Assembly (NCBI GenBank): GCA_026994195.1
Contig: JALWRH010000069.1
Coordinates: 1 to 56,506, forward strand
Length of the DNA stretch: 56,506 bases
Source of the DNA: Sedimenticola sp.
GTDB taxonomy: Bacteria > Pseudomonadota > Gammaproteobacteria > Chromatiales > Chromatiaceae
Direction of reading: 5' to 3'
Shown here: piece by piece, positions 46,402 to 55,082 of the stretch
How positions within the stretch are numbered: the first letter of the stretch is position 1
Layout: every line of letters starts with the position of its first letter
Program-made: the position numbers and the translations under genes
Notes under the pieces: model-generated
The model's input: only the letters and a program-made list of their open reading frames with translations
Told to the model about the DNA's origin: nothing
Databases searched by the model: none

Positions 46402-47295
46402 TCAGGTTTCCTTGCGCATCTGCTCTTCCACCTGCTTGTTGCGCGCTTCGATCTCTGCCTGGGTACGAGCTTCCCACACCGCGCGGCGCTCTTCAACCCG
46501 CTTTTCCCAGACACCGGGCTTTTCCGGGATCAGTTTCTCACCAAACAGGGCCTGGCGCATGAGTTTGTAACCGAACTGCAACAGCGCCACATCATCTTTT
46601 TCGATCTGCTCAAAGGTTTCTTCAGGAATATCATAGCTGGCGCGGAATTTGTCACTGAGCACGAATCGCCGGAACATATCCGTATTGTAAGAAGCCATGA
46701 AAAACAGCTGCAGACTCATCTCGTTGGGTTTTCCCACTCCCGGACCGGCTGATTTTTTCTTCAGGATCAGTTCATACCATTCCTTGTTGTAGAAATCGAA
46801 TTCATCACAACCCTGCTCCTTGCGGTATTCCTCCACAGTCAGTTCGCGATCTTCCTCGTGACCTTTACAGTGTTCTTCCACCACCAGGGAAAACTGGGTC
46901 TGGGGCTCACTGGAATCCTTCTCGCGGATATTCAGCACCGCCAGGGGATAGTAGCGGCACACTGTGGGCCGGTCTTCATACACGGTGCAGCCGGTTTCTT
47001 CATCGAGAAAAGGACAGGCGCCATCATCCTTGACCTTCATCTTCAGCCCCGGCACCTGATCCTGATCCATGGGATAGGGAACCGTGTACTTGTCGAGGAA
47101 CTCTTCCGAGGTCATGCCAAAACGCTGTTTGAGCCGCAGCACGTCATAGGGAACCAGGGTGATATCCGAGCGTTTGCAACAGGCATTGAAACAGGAAATA
47201 CCCTTATAGCAGCTGAATTTAAGTTTGCTGTCCGGCCCCAGTACCTTGGGCAGGGCGGGACTCTTGAAGGGAATATCGAATTTTTCGTCACTCAT
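46402..47295 (-). CDS. YkgJ-family cysteine cluster protein
   Basis: 297 residues. The N-terminal half has the Cys pattern of the family (FSCYKGISCFNACC, GACPF, GCTVYEDRPTVCRYYP, EHCKGH), able to bind a zinc or Fe-S centre; the C-terminal half is helical and charged and has no recognised domain. A GAGG site precedes ATG. It lies directly downstream of the aprBA terminator on the same strand; a link to sulfur oxidation is only contextual. Confidence 0.85.
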   Translation of the reverse strand: MSDEKFDIPFKSPALPKVLGPDSKLKFSCYKGISCFNACCKRSDITLVPYDVLRLKQRFGMTSEEFLDKYTVPYPMDQDQVPGLKMKVKDDGACPFLDEETGCTVYEDRPTVCRYYPLAVLNIREKDSSEPQTQFSLVVEEHCKGHEEDRELTVEEYRKEQGCDEFDFYNKEWYELILKKKSAGPGVGKPNEMSLQLFFMASYNTDMFRRFVLSDKFRASYDIPEETFEQIEKDDVALLQFGYKLMRQALFGEKLIPEKPGVWEKRVEERRAVWEARTQAEIEARNKQVEEQMRKET

Positions 47296-47431
47296 CTTGA
47301 AAACCTCAGTGCAACCAAAGGCTGCGTATTACGGGCAAACCATCAAATCAATAGCCACTGGATATTTCAACCCTGCGCTTCCTGGCGGTGAATCACCAGA
47401 GGACATTCATTTGATCGTCAAAGCATCTCAG

Positions 47432-47464
47432 AAAAGAAAATCCGGACGCCTTGCGGCGTCCGGA
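47432..47464 (-). terminator. Intrinsic terminator of aprBA
   Basis: TCCGGACGCC-TTGC-GGCGTCCGGA perfect ten-bp stem (47441-47450 / 47455-47464) followed on the minus strand by TTTTCTTTTC, 29 bp after the aprA stop. Confidence 0.92.
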
Positions 47465-47492
47465 TCCCCGTCTTCAGACTGTCAAGCAGGAA

Positions 47493-49490
47493 TTACTTGA
47501 ACAGCTTGGACTTATCCACCAGATCCTTGTGAGCCCGCTTGAAGCAGGTCCACTTCTTGGTTTCCTTGTCGTAAACAGAGTTTACGAAGCACTTCCAATT
47601 CTCTTCGTCGACGAAGTTCTTGTCCATGCGATAGTAGAAACCAGGATAACGGCTTTCCTCACGGAACTGGATGTGCTTCATGTGAGCTTCAGCGGTGAGG
47701 ATGCGGTGGTAGTTCTCCCATGCACGCAGGAGCTCATGGAGGTCCTTGGCACGCATCTTCAGGGAGTCTTCCTTCAGCATTTCCAGCTTCTGCTCAGCCA
47801 GATCCAGCATGTTGGCGTTGGTGGTGTAGTAAGTGGCAACACCGGCTACATACTCGTCCATGATCTTCTGCAGGCGGAACTGCAGCATGCGGGGAGTGAT
47901 GTAGTTGGGGTTGACGTCGATGGCAGTGGTGTAGTCCTTGTGCTCGAGGTAGTTACGAACAGGACGATAGATTTCCTCTACCAGTTGATCGACCGGGGTA
48001 TCCAGCTCAGGGGTCCAGTCTTTGTTGTCCATGACGAACTTGACCATGGACTTGGCGCACATGCGGCCTTCAGCGTGGGAGCCGGAGGAGAACTTGTGGC
48101 CGGAAGCGCCAACGCCGTCACCAGCGGTGAACAGACCCTTGACGGTGGTCATGCCACGATAGCCCCAGTTCCAGCCCTTCGGCAGATGCTCGGGAATACC
48201 TTCGCCCAGTGCTTCATCAGTAGGCGCACCAACGTCTTCAGGACCGGAAACCCAGATGCCGCAGCAACCGGAATGAGAACCCAGCAGGTACGGCTCGGTG
48301 GGCATCAGCTCGGAGTTTTTCTTCTCAGGCTCGATGTTTTCACCAGCCCAGATACCGCACTGGCCGATACACATGTCGAGGAAGTCTTCCCAGGCTTCAG
48401 CTTCCAGGTGCTTGACTTCGCGGGGAGACAGGGTCTCGCGCAGGTTGGCGAGAGCAGTAACGGTATCCATCCAGATGGGACCGCGGCCTTCCTTCATCTC
48501 CTTGAGCATCAGGTGGTTACGCAGGCAGGAAGCGGGAACGGCAGCCTGACCATAAGGAGGATAGTCGTCCAGCATTTCCTTGTTGCGAACCATGTACGGC
48601 TCGCCTTCGCCATTGGTGGCCTGGGATTTGAACAGCAGGAACCACGCGCCTACAGGACCGTAACCGTCTTTGAAACGGGTCGGTACGAAGCGGTTTTCCA
48701 TCATGGTCATCTCAGCGCCGGCTTCAGCAGCCATGGCATAGGTGGAACCAGCATTCCATACGGGATACCAGGCACGACCCTGACCTTCACCCACAGAGCG
48801 GGGACGGAAGATGTTTACGCAGCCACCGGCTGCCATCATGCAGGCCTTGAACTTGTAAACAACAACCTTGTCTTCACGAGTGGAGAAACCGACAGCACCG
48901 GCAATGCGGTTCTTGTCTTTGGCGTCGTTGACCAGCTTGACGATGAAGATACGCTCCTGGATGTTGTCCACGCCCAGGGCTTTCTTGGCGGCCTCGGCCA
49001 CGATCCACTTGTAGGATTCACCGTTGATCATGATCTGCCACTTACCGGAACGTACGGGCTTGCCGCCGTCCTTCAGGGGAGTCAGGCCCTTGGAGCCGTC
49101 GTGACGCTCGCCGTTCTCGTCAGTCTTCCAGATGGGCAGACCCCATTCTTCAAACAGGTGCACGGACTCGTCCACGTGGCGGCCCAGGTCATAAGCCAGG
49201 TCATCACGGGTGATACCCATCAGGTCGTTGGAAACCATACGGGCATAATCCGCAGGATCCTGCTCAGGACCGATGTAGGTGTTGATTGCAGACAGACCCT
49301 GAGCTACCGCGCCGGAACGATCCATGGCGGCCTTGTCGACCAGCTTCACGGAGATGTCCACGCCTTCTTTCTTGGCAGCGTCCAGCCAGGGGCCAATTTC
49401 ATAAGCGGTACCGCAAGCAGCCATACCGCCGCCGATGATGAGGATATCCACCTCTTCTTCGACTACTTCGGGATTACCGAATTCAGCCAT
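47493..49490 (-). CDS. aprA: Adenylylsulfate reductase alpha subunit
   Basis: 665 residues, flavoprotein of the succinate dehydrogenase/fumarate reductase class. FAD motif GGGMAACGTAYE near 20, MDRSGAVAQGLSAINTY, RFVPTRFKDGYGPVGAW, GDGVGASGHKFSSGSHAEGR near 455. In sulfur oxidisers it works with AprB in reverse, making APS from sulfite and AMP. ATG has AGAGGTAA upstream. aprM or qmoABC genes that usually connect Apr to the quinone pool are not adjacent. Confidence 0.98.
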   Translation of the reverse strand: MAEFGNPEVVEEEVDILIIGGGMAACGTAYEIGPWLDAAKKEGVDISVKLVDKAAMDRSGAVAQGLSAINTYIGPEQDPADYARMVSNDLMGITRDDLAYDLGRHVDESVHLFEEWGLPIWKTDENGERHDGSKGLTPLKDGGKPVRSGKWQIMINGESYKWIVAEAAKKALGVDNIQERIFIVKLVNDAKDKNRIAGAVGFSTREDKVVVYKFKACMMAAGGCVNIFRPRSVGEGQGRAWYPVWNAGSTYAMAAEAGAEMTMMENRFVPTRFKDGYGPVGAWFLLFKSQATNGEGEPYMVRNKEMLDDYPPYGQAAVPASCLRNHLMLKEMKEGRGPIWMDTVTALANLRETLSPREVKHLEAEAWEDFLDMCIGQCGIWAGENIEPEKKNSELMPTEPYLLGSHSGCCGIWVSGPEDVGAPTDEALGEGIPEHLPKGWNWGYRGMTTVKGLFTAGDGVGASGHKFSSGSHAEGRMCAKSMVKFVMDNKDWTPELDTPVDQLVEEIYRPVRNYLEHKDYTTAIDVNPNYITPRMLQFRLQKIMDEYVAGVATYYTTNANMLDLAEQKLEMLKEDSLKMRAKDLHELLRAWENYHRILTAEAHMKHIQFREESRYPGFYYRMDKNFVDEENWKCFVNSVYDKETKKWTCFKRAHKDLVDKSKLFK

Positions 49491-49544
49491 GTTAATTACC
49501 TCTAGAACTTAAATAAATTTTCCAAAATGATCAGAACTTACGGA

Positions 49545-50018
49545 TTACTTGGCGATCAACTCGCTGGGATCACCGTCGCGGTAGCCATTCTGTTCGTTAT
49601 GGTTGAAGAAGCCAGGCTGGCCGATCTTGCTCATATCGGCTTCGGGCTTGTTGCCATAGGGATCGATGGAACCTTCCGGAGTAGTACGGATGGGGAACTT
49701 GAAGCGCTTCATGGTGCCATTGCGGAACTTGATGGTCCACATGATGGAATCCGTGCCGCGCAACGGCTGTACGGAAGCACCCAGAGGTACGATATCGGCG
49801 TAGGGACGCGCCTCGATAGCGTTCTGCGGGCAGATCTTGACGCAGGAATAGCATTCCCAGCACTGATCGGGCTCCTGGTTGAAAGACTTCATGGCGTGGC
49901 CGGTCATGGAACCGTCCATGTCGAGCTTCATGAGGTCGTGTGGGCAGATGTACATGCAAGCGGTCTTGTCCTGACCCTTGCAGCCATCGCACTTATCGGT
50001 ACGCACAAATGTAGGCAT
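49545..50018 (-). CDS. aprB: Adenylylsulfate reductase beta subunit
   Basis: 157 residues with two [4Fe-4S] sites (CDGCKG...CMYICP and CWECYSCVKICP) and the C-terminal tail that wraps AprA. AAGGAG precedes ATG. A hairpin with a UUCG loop lies in its leader (50056-50069). First gene of aprBA. Confidence 0.98.
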   Translation of the reverse strand: MPTFVRTDKCDGCKGQDKTACMYICPHDLMKLDMDGSMTGHAMKSFNQEPDQCWECYSCVKICPQNAIEARPYADIVPLGASVQPLRGTDSIMWTIKFRNGTMKRFKFPIRTTPEGSIDPYGNKPEADMSKIGQPGFFNHNEQNGYRDGDPSELIAK

Positions 50019-50045
50019 CGATAGTTCTCCTTAGTTTACACTGCA

Positions 50046-50106
50046 GTGAATATTCACCGCCGAAGCGGTCTTCTTTTTTATCCGGAAAGGCCGAAACCTG
50101 GGTTTC
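50046..50106 (-). promoter_or_regulatory. aprBA leader/control region with palindromes and UUCG hairpin
   Basis: Three symmetric elements precede aprB: GTGAATATTCAC (50046-50057), on the mRNA strand ACCGC-TTCG-GCGGT (50056-50069), a hairpin closed by the very stable C(UUCG)G loop, and GAAACC-TG-GGTTTC (50093-50106). The first two are close to the ribosome-binding site and may stabilise the mRNA; the third could be an operator. The promoter itself was not resolved. The stretch 50107-50280 holds nothing else recognised. Confidence 0.45.
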
Positions 50107-50288
50107 ACCCTCCCCGAAAAATCGCCAGTCGCCCCTCAGAAACATCGGCCAGCAGCGCAAACGCCGCCACGCAAACCCTTCCCCGGGGCAATATAGGGTG
50201 AGTAAAAATAGTTTCTCAGGGCCTAAAAGGCCAAACAGTTTTACATCCGGCAGGCATAAAGAGGCTTTATCTGTAATACTTATGGACC

Positions 50289-50316
50289 TTGGAAATCAAC
50301 GCATTAGGGTTAAAAT
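50289..50316 (+). promoter_or_regulatory. Candidate sigma-70 promoter of the thioredoxin-HEAT gene
   Basis: TTGGAA (50289-50294), 16-bp spacer, TAAAAT (50311-50316). An FNR-like motif CTGAT-CCAA-ATCAA (50352-50365, one mismatch to TTGAT-N4-ATCAA) lies downstream just before the start codon. Confidence 0.4.
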
Positions 50317-50371
50317 CAGGCTTGATTTCCACCCCTGAGCCAAAACTGGAACTGATCCAAATCAAGTTATT

Positions 50372-51007
50372 ATGAACAACCCACCCGATACCCTGCTTCT
50401 CATTGCTCCCGGCTGCCCCCACTGCCAGTCCGTTCTCACCAGCCTGACAGAATTGGTCAAGAAAGGCGACATCGGGCATCTGGAGGTCACCAATATTGCC
50501 GTACACCCCGAAGCCGCGCAGGAAGCCGGCACCCGCTCCGTGCCCTGGATGCGCATCGGCCCTTACGAACTGGCAGGCAACTACAGCCTGGGAGAGATAA
50601 AGAACTGGGTGGAAAAAGCCGCAAAAGGCGATTCTTCCCAGGACTACATCCGTGAACTCCTGGAACAGCAGCATATGGACCAGGCTGTCGCCTATCTGAA
50701 GCAGCATCCTGAACAATTGCCAGCACTCCTCGATCTCATGCAGCGGGAAGACAACTCCCTGGGCGTGAGCTTCGGCGTGAGCGCCATCTTTGAAGCCCTG
50801 GCCGGCAGCCAGGCCCTTCACCAGTTGGCCGCGCAACTGGGGCCACTCACCCGGTCGGACAAAGCCAATATCCGTGGTGATGCCGCCTATTACCTGGGGC
50901 TGACCGGCAATCCCGAAGCCCGCAGCTGGCTGGAACCCCTGCTGGCTGATCCCCAGGAGGACGTGCGGGAAATCGCCCGGGAAGCCCTGGACAGCCTGCC
51001 CTCATGA
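50372..51007 (+). CDS. Thioredoxin-like domain fused to HEAT-type repeats
   Basis: 211 residues. N-terminal thioredoxin-like fold with CPHC active site (residues 15-18) and cis-Pro region RSVPWMRIG; C-terminal part (about 100-211) resembles HEAT/PBS repeats (RGDAAYYLGLTGNPEARSWLEPLLADPQEDVREIAREAL). No signal peptide, thus cytoplasmic redox or scaffold role inferred. The stop overlaps the DUF423 gene. Confidence 0.8.
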   Translation: MNNPPDTLLLIAPGCPHCQSVLTSLTELVKKGDIGHLEVTNIAVHPEAAQEAGTRSVPWMRIGPYELAGNYSLGEIKNWVEKAAKGDSSQDYIRELLEQQHMDQAVAYLKQHPEQLPALLDLMQREDNSLGVSFGVSAIFEALAGSQALHQLAAQLGPLTRSDKANIRGDAAYYLGLTGNPEARSWLEPLLADPQEDVREIAREALDSLPS

Positions 51008-51390
51008 AAACGGCACAGATCTTCCTGCTACTGGGCGCCCTGGCGGGGTTTTTCTCCGTGGCCTTTGGCGCTTTCGGCGCCCATGTTCTGCAGGACAGCC
51101 TCAGCCCGCATATGTTCAGCATTTTCAACAAGGCCGTACACTACCAGGGACTGCACGCCATGGCCTTGCTGTTTACCGGACTGCTGATGTCCCTGTCCCC
51201 GTCCAGACTGTTGCGCTGGGCAGGCATCAGCTTCATTGCCGGTATCCTGTTGTTCAGTGGCAGCCTGTATGCCCTGTCCCTGAGCGGCATTCGCATGCTG
51301 GGTGCAATAACGCCTCTTGGTGGCCTGTCTTTTCTAACAGGCTGGCTGTTGCTGGCCGCTGGTGGATGGAAATACGGAAACAGAACATGA
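51004..51390 (+). CDS. DUF423 (YgdD-like) inner membrane protein
   Basis: 128 residues, four membrane helices, with the family pattern GALAGFFSVAFGAFGAHVLQD and KAVHYQGLHAMALL and GAITPLGGLSFLTGW. Function unknown. Coupled by four-base overlaps to the thioredoxin-HEAT gene and the response regulator. Confidence 0.88.
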   Translation: MKTAQIFLLLGALAGFFSVAFGAFGAHVLQDSLSPHMFSIFNKAVHYQGLHAMALLFTGLLMSLSPSRLLRWAGISFIAGILLFSGSLYALSLSGIRMLGAITPLGGLSFLTGWLLLAAGGWKYGNRT

Positions 51391-52733
51391 AGCCTGAATT
51401 GCTGATCATCGAAGACGACAGCTCCCTGAGCCAGATGCTCACCCTGCATTTCGAGGATCAGGGCATGAAAGTTCATACTGCCCACCATTGCCGGGAAGCC
51501 CTGGAGCAACTCGCCGCCCACAGTCCGGATCTGATACTGCTGGACCAGCAGCTGCCCGACGGACTGGGCAGCGAGCTGATCCCGAAGATCCTGGAGCGGC
51601 AGCCGGATGTGCGCATCATCATGATGACAGGGGTGCATGACCTGGAACTGGCCATACAGGCCATACAGCAGGGGGCGGCGGACTTCATCCACAAGCCTGT
51701 GAAAACCAGCGTGTTGCAAGCGGCCGTGGACAAAGCCTTGTCCTGGACGCCGGGCAACACCGCGCAAACCGACCCCGGCGAACCCAATATCCGGGAACTC
51801 ATCGGACGCAGCCAGGCCATGCTGGAGGTCAGCAAGCAGATCGCCCTGTCCGCCCAGAGTACGGCCACGGTACTCATCACCGGGGAATCGGGTACCGGCA
51901 AGGAAATCGTCGCCCGGCTGATTCACCAATACAGCGGACGGCAGGGCCGATTCGTGGCCATCAACTGCGCAGCCATCGTGGACAACCTGCTGGAAAGCGA
52001 GCTGTTCGGCCATGTGAAAGGCGCCTTCACAGGGGCCACGGCAAACAAGGCCGGGCGTTTTCAGCAGGCCCAGGATGGCACCCTTTTCCTTGACGAGATC
52101 GGCGAACTGGCGCCCCAGCTGCAAGCCAAGCTGTTGCGCGCCCTGCAGGAACAATCCGTGGAACCCGTGGGCGGCAACCAGACCATCCCAGTGAATGCAC
52201 GTATTATCGCCGCCACTCACCGGGATCTCTTCGAGGCTGCCCGGGAAGGCCTGTTCCGGGAGGACCTGGCCTACCGGCTGGATGTGATCAACATCCAGCT
52301 CCCACCCCTGCGTGAGCGCACTGAAGACATTCCCCTCCTGGTACAGGCGCTGCTGGGCCGCGCAGCCCACAAGATGGAGCGTGCCACCCCTCCCCTAGAA
52401 GAGGACGCCATGAAAAAGCTCCTGCAGCATCCCTGGCCGGGCAATGTCCGCGAGCTGGAGAACGTGCTCACCCAGGCCCTGGTGCAGGCCCGGGACGGGA
52501 GCATATCCGCAGACCTCATCCGCTTTCACGAAACCCACGCCGAAGAAAGCACTGAAACCGCGCCGGGCTCCCCCCTGCAGACCCTGGAGGAAGTGGAAGC
52601 CCGGCACATACAGAAAGTGCTGGATCATACGGGAGGCCACAAGGCCAACAGCTGCCGCATTCTGGGCATATCCCGCCCGGCCCTGGATCGCAAGATACGC
52701 AAGTACCAGCTACGGGTAAGCCCTCCAAAGTAA
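51387..52733 (+). CDS. NtrC-family sigma-54-dependent response regulator
   Basis: 448 residues: receiver domain with Asp near 53 (LILLDQQLPDG) and Lys in HKPVK; AAA+ domain with Walker A GESGTGKE near 166, sigma-54 contact loop GAFTGAT near 212, Walker B LFLDEIG; Fis-type HTH (about 405-445, HKANSCRILGISRPALDRKI). No sensor kinase gene adjacent. ATG overlaps DUF423 stop. It lies directly upstream of a sigma-54 promoter and an ECF sigma factor gene, its likely target. Confidence 0.95.
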   Translation: MKPELLIIEDDSSLSQMLTLHFEDQGMKVHTAHHCREALEQLAAHSPDLILLDQQLPDGLGSELIPKILERQPDVRIIMMTGVHDLELAIQAIQQGAADFIHKPVKTSVLQAAVDKALSWTPGNTAQTDPGEPNIRELIGRSQAMLEVSKQIALSAQSTATVLITGESGTGKEIVARLIHQYSGRQGRFVAINCAAIVDNLLESELFGHVKGAFTGATANKAGRFQQAQDGTLFLDEIGELAPQLQAKLLRALQEQSVEPVGGNQTIPVNARIIAATHRDLFEAAREGLFREDLAYRLDVINIQLPPLRERTEDIPLLVQALLGRAAHKMERATPPLEEDAMKKLLQHPWPGNVRELENVLTQALVQARDGSISADLIRFHETHAEESTETAPGSPLQTLEEVEARHIQKVLDHTGGHKANSCRILGISRPALDRKIRKYQLRVSPPK

Positions 52734-52734
52734 C

Positions 52735-52775
52735 GTAACGTTACTCCTGGCCCTTTTGTTTATACGAAATGTTAC
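52735..52775. promoter_or_regulatory. Paired palindromic activator sites (candidate UAS)
   Basis: GTAACGTTAC (52735-52744, perfect palindrome) and GAAATGTTAC (52766-52775, 8 of 10 identical) have centres 31 bp apart, three helical turns. They lie about 70-110 bp before the -24 box, the normal location of NtrC-type enhancer sites. Confidence 0.55.
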
Positions 52776-52841
52776 GCGCCTCTCTGCCCGGGCAACGCCT
52801 TGAAATACACAAGCTATTGTTAATGCTGGATATTCTATAGT

Positions 52842-52857
52842 TGGCACGGGTCGTGCA
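52842..52857 (+). promoter_or_regulatory. Sigma-54 (-24/-12) promoter of the ECF sigma gene
   Basis: TTGGCACGGGTCGTGCA: GG (52843-52844) and GC (52855-52856) separated by exactly ten bases, TGGCACG block identical to consensus and GTGCA in place of TTGCA. Transcription would begin near 52868, 35 bases before the ECF ATG. Confidence 0.8.
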
Positions 52858-52902
52858 AGTCATATTACAAACCACGAATGACCATCACCAGGAAGCACGA
52901 TC

Positions 52903-53448
52903 ATGAAAACAGCAAGCACCCACTTCAGCATCGAAAGCCGCTCCGCCAGCGAAACCCCCGCTGCCCGCGAAGCCCGGTTCCAGGCCATCATCGGCAGGCA
53001 TATGGATGACCTGTTCCGCTATGCCTGCTGGCTGGTGCACGACAGGGCCGTAGCGGAAGACCTGGTGCAGGAAACCATGCTCCGGGCCTGGAAGTCCATG
53101 GACAGGCTGCAAAAACCCGAGGCAGCCAAGGGCTGGCTGATCACCATACTGCGCCGGGAGAACGCACGCCGCTTCGAGCGCTTCCAGCCCCAGTTCAGCG
53201 CCATGCCCACAGAAGCTCTGGCCGATACCCACAAGAGCTATGACACCTCCACAGAGGCCTTTGTATTGCGCAATGCCATTGCTGAGTTACCCGATGACTA
53301 CCGGGAACCCCTGCTGCTGCAAATCATCCACGGTTATTCCCAGAAAGAGATCGCTGCCGAACTGGGCATTTCTGTCGCCGGCGCCGGCACCCGCCTGTTC
53401 CGGGCCAGAAAAAAGCTGCGCGCCCTGGTGGAGGGCGGCCAGGCCTGA
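52903..53448 (+). CDS. ECF-family RNA polymerase sigma factor
   Basis: 181 residues. Region 2 (DLFRYACWLVHDRAVAEDLVQETMLRAWKSMDRLQ, about 42-76) and region 4 (LPDDYREPLLLQIIHGYSQKEIAAELGISVAGAGTRLFRARKKL, about 130-175) are complete. No anti-sigma gene is adjacent, so activity may be set by expression through the sigma-54 promoter. A 30-residue polar N-terminal extension is unusual. Targets unknown. Confidence 0.93.
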   Translation: MKTASTHFSIESRSASETPAAREARFQAIIGRHMDDLFRYACWLVHDRAVAEDLVQETMLRAWKSMDRLQKPEAAKGWLITILRRENARRFERFQPQFSAMPTEALADTHKSYDTSTEAFVLRNAIAELPDDYREPLLLQIIHGYSQKEIAAELGISVAGAGTRLFRARKKLRALVEGGQA

Positions 53449-53608
53449 GAAGTCTGCCTGCCGCACACCTACGACCGGATCAGCCCCCCCGGGAGGCATT
53501 CCCATCAATGCTTTGTCCAGAATTCAGCGGCGTTTCCCGGATACACTTTTTCCCGGCGGCGCAGCATGGTAGCCTTAGAGGGTGCCCATATGAACAGGAA
53601 GTAGCCAT

Positions 53609-54091
53609 ATGCCCTCTTTTGACATTGTTTCCGAAGTAGAGCTTCAGGAAGTGCGCAATGCCGTAGATCAGGCCAACCGGGTCATCGGCACCCGCTTCGA
53701 TTTCAAAGGCGTGGACGCCAGCTTCGAGCACAACGAGAACGAAATCAACCTCAAGGCGGAACAGGAGTTCCAGCTCCAGCAGATGCTGGACATTCTGCGG
53801 GAAAAACTGGCCAAGCGCGGCGTGGACGTAAAGGCCCTGGACATCAAAGATCCCCAGACCAGCCTGAATGCCGCCCGCCAGCAGGTGCTGGTGCAGCAGG
53901 GCATAGAGTCCGACGTGGCCAAGAAGATGGTCAAGGAGATCAAGGCCGCCAAGCTCAAGGTTCAGGCCCAGATCCAAGGCGACCAGGTGCGGGTTACGGG
54001 TAAGAAACGCGATGATCTGCAGAAGGTCATCGCTCTGCTCCGGGAGAAGGACCGCGGCCTGCCCCTGCAATTCAAGAACTTCCGCGACTGA
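53609..54091 (+). CDS. yajQ: YajQ-family nucleotide-binding protein
   Basis: 160 residues matching the whole family ([62 protein letters not shown]). Family members bind c-di-GMP or nucleotides/RNA; here a c-di-GMP link would fit the GGDEF protein in the window but is not shown. AGGAAG precedes ATG. The stop shares a base with the next start. Confidence 0.95.
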   Translation: MPSFDIVSEVELQEVRNAVDQANRVIGTRFDFKGVDASFEHNENEINLKAEQEFQLQQMLDILREKLAKRGVDVKALDIKDPQTSLNAARQQVLVQQGIESDVAKKMVKEIKAAKLKVQAQIQGDQVRVTGKKRDDLQKVIALLREKDRGLPLQFKNFRD

Positions 54092-54516
54092 TGGCTGAAC
54101 TCGACCGTGGAACCAAGATATATGCCTCTGTGCTGCTTGCCATCACCCTGGGGCTGGCATTCCTTGCACTGTACCAGCCACCCCAGGTATCCCGGCTGAA
54201 TGACCTTTTACAAGCGGATGAACAGGTAGGAAACTTTCCTTACGCTTTTCGGGTTCTGCGCATTGACAAGGGAATCGCCATCATGAGCACCCCCCGCTCC
54301 AGCGCCGTCCCCGTCGCCCAGGTACTGGGCAAGATCTTCCCCGACCTGGGCAATGCCGATCCCGCCTCCTCCCGGTTCCAGGCTTTTCAGGACAAGCTGG
54401 CCAGCACCCAGAAGCGCGCCAAGGCCATTGTACTCAAGGATCCGGAAGTCAAAGGGGTGAGATGGGAGCTGGACCGGGACTGGCTGATGCAGCACGGCCT
54501 CAAGCCAACCCTCTGA
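54091..54516 (+). CDS. Hypothetical membrane-anchored protein
   Basis: 141 residues with one N-terminal membrane helix (KIYASVLLAITLGLAFLALY) and a soluble, probably periplasmic part containing VLRIDKGIAIMSTPRS and LKDPEVKGVRWELDRDWL. No family recognised. Start overlaps the yajQ stop by one base. Confidence 0.7.
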   Translation: MAELDRGTKIYASVLLAITLGLAFLALYQPPQVSRLNDLLQADEQVGNFPYAFRVLRIDKGIAIMSTPRSSAVPVAQVLGKIFPDLGNADPASSRFQAFQDKLASTQKRAKAIVLKDPEVKGVRWELDRDWLMQHGLKPTL

Positions 54517-54578
54517 TCAAGACTCTAAAAATCCCACTCCAGAAGCCAATGCTACTCACTGCCCCCGTAACGTTATGA

Positions 54579-55049
54579 TTATTTCTTCTTGTTCAAGACA
54601 GGCAATGGCTTGTAACTCTTGATCTTACCATCTGGCCCATACTCAATAATAACGACATACCCACCTGGTACTATAAAAGTCTCTATACAGTTGACTTTTT
54701 CATACCCGCAGTTGCCGCCATTTCCCGTCAGAGGTTTTTTTCGCCCCAAAGAGCCCTGCGCTGATGTAGCGGATGAAGCTTCTAACTTTAAACCATATTC
54801 CTCCCTGTCGTCTAACCAGGGCAACACCTGATGGGAGACGTGTCCTTCATCGTCCCGTAAGATGAAAACCGCATATCCCCCAATGCGATGAACCTCCAGG
54901 CAACGCTGTTCACACACTGGAACATCCTGGCCAGAAATCATGGATTCCTGCCCATCCACCAGATCTACCACCATCTCCAGATCTGCGTATGCCCGTCCCA
55001 ATGAACCGAATAACAAAACGAATAGCATTACTTTGCGAATCATCATCAC
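54579..55049 (-). CDS. Secreted hypothetical protein behind a homopolymer promoter
   Basis: 156 residues. Signal peptide (VMLFVLLFGSLGRAYA), then a mature part with four cysteines (PVCEQRCLEV; GNCGYEKVNCIETF) compatible with two disulfides, ending in Lys residues. No family recognised. AAGGAG lies six bases before three consecutive ATGs (55049, 55046, 55043). The promoter at 55083-55113 contains 13 consecutive G residues between its boxes, suggesting on/off expression. Composition is slightly less GC-rich than neighbours. Confidence 0.7.
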   Translation of the reverse strand: MMMIRKVMLFVLLFGSLGRAYADLEMVVDLVDGQESMISGQDVPVCEQRCLEVHRIGGYAVFILRDDEGHVSHQVLPWLDDREEYGLKLEASSATSAQGSLGRKKPLTGNGGNCGYEKVNCIETFIVPGGYVVIIEYGPDGKIKSYKPLPVLNKKK

Positions 55050-55082
55050 AATCTCCTTATATCCTTGATTAATGGGAATTCC

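Noticed and set aside
47451-49505. Very long open frame (684 codons) antisense to aprA
   Set aside because: It mirrors the codon bias of aprA and gives a protein without recognisable domains; the sense frame is unequivocally AprA.
54567-54576. Third GTAACGTTAC-like site
   Set aside because: One mismatch, at the end of two convergent genes with no promoter nearby; a 9-of-10 match is expected by chance in a window of this size.
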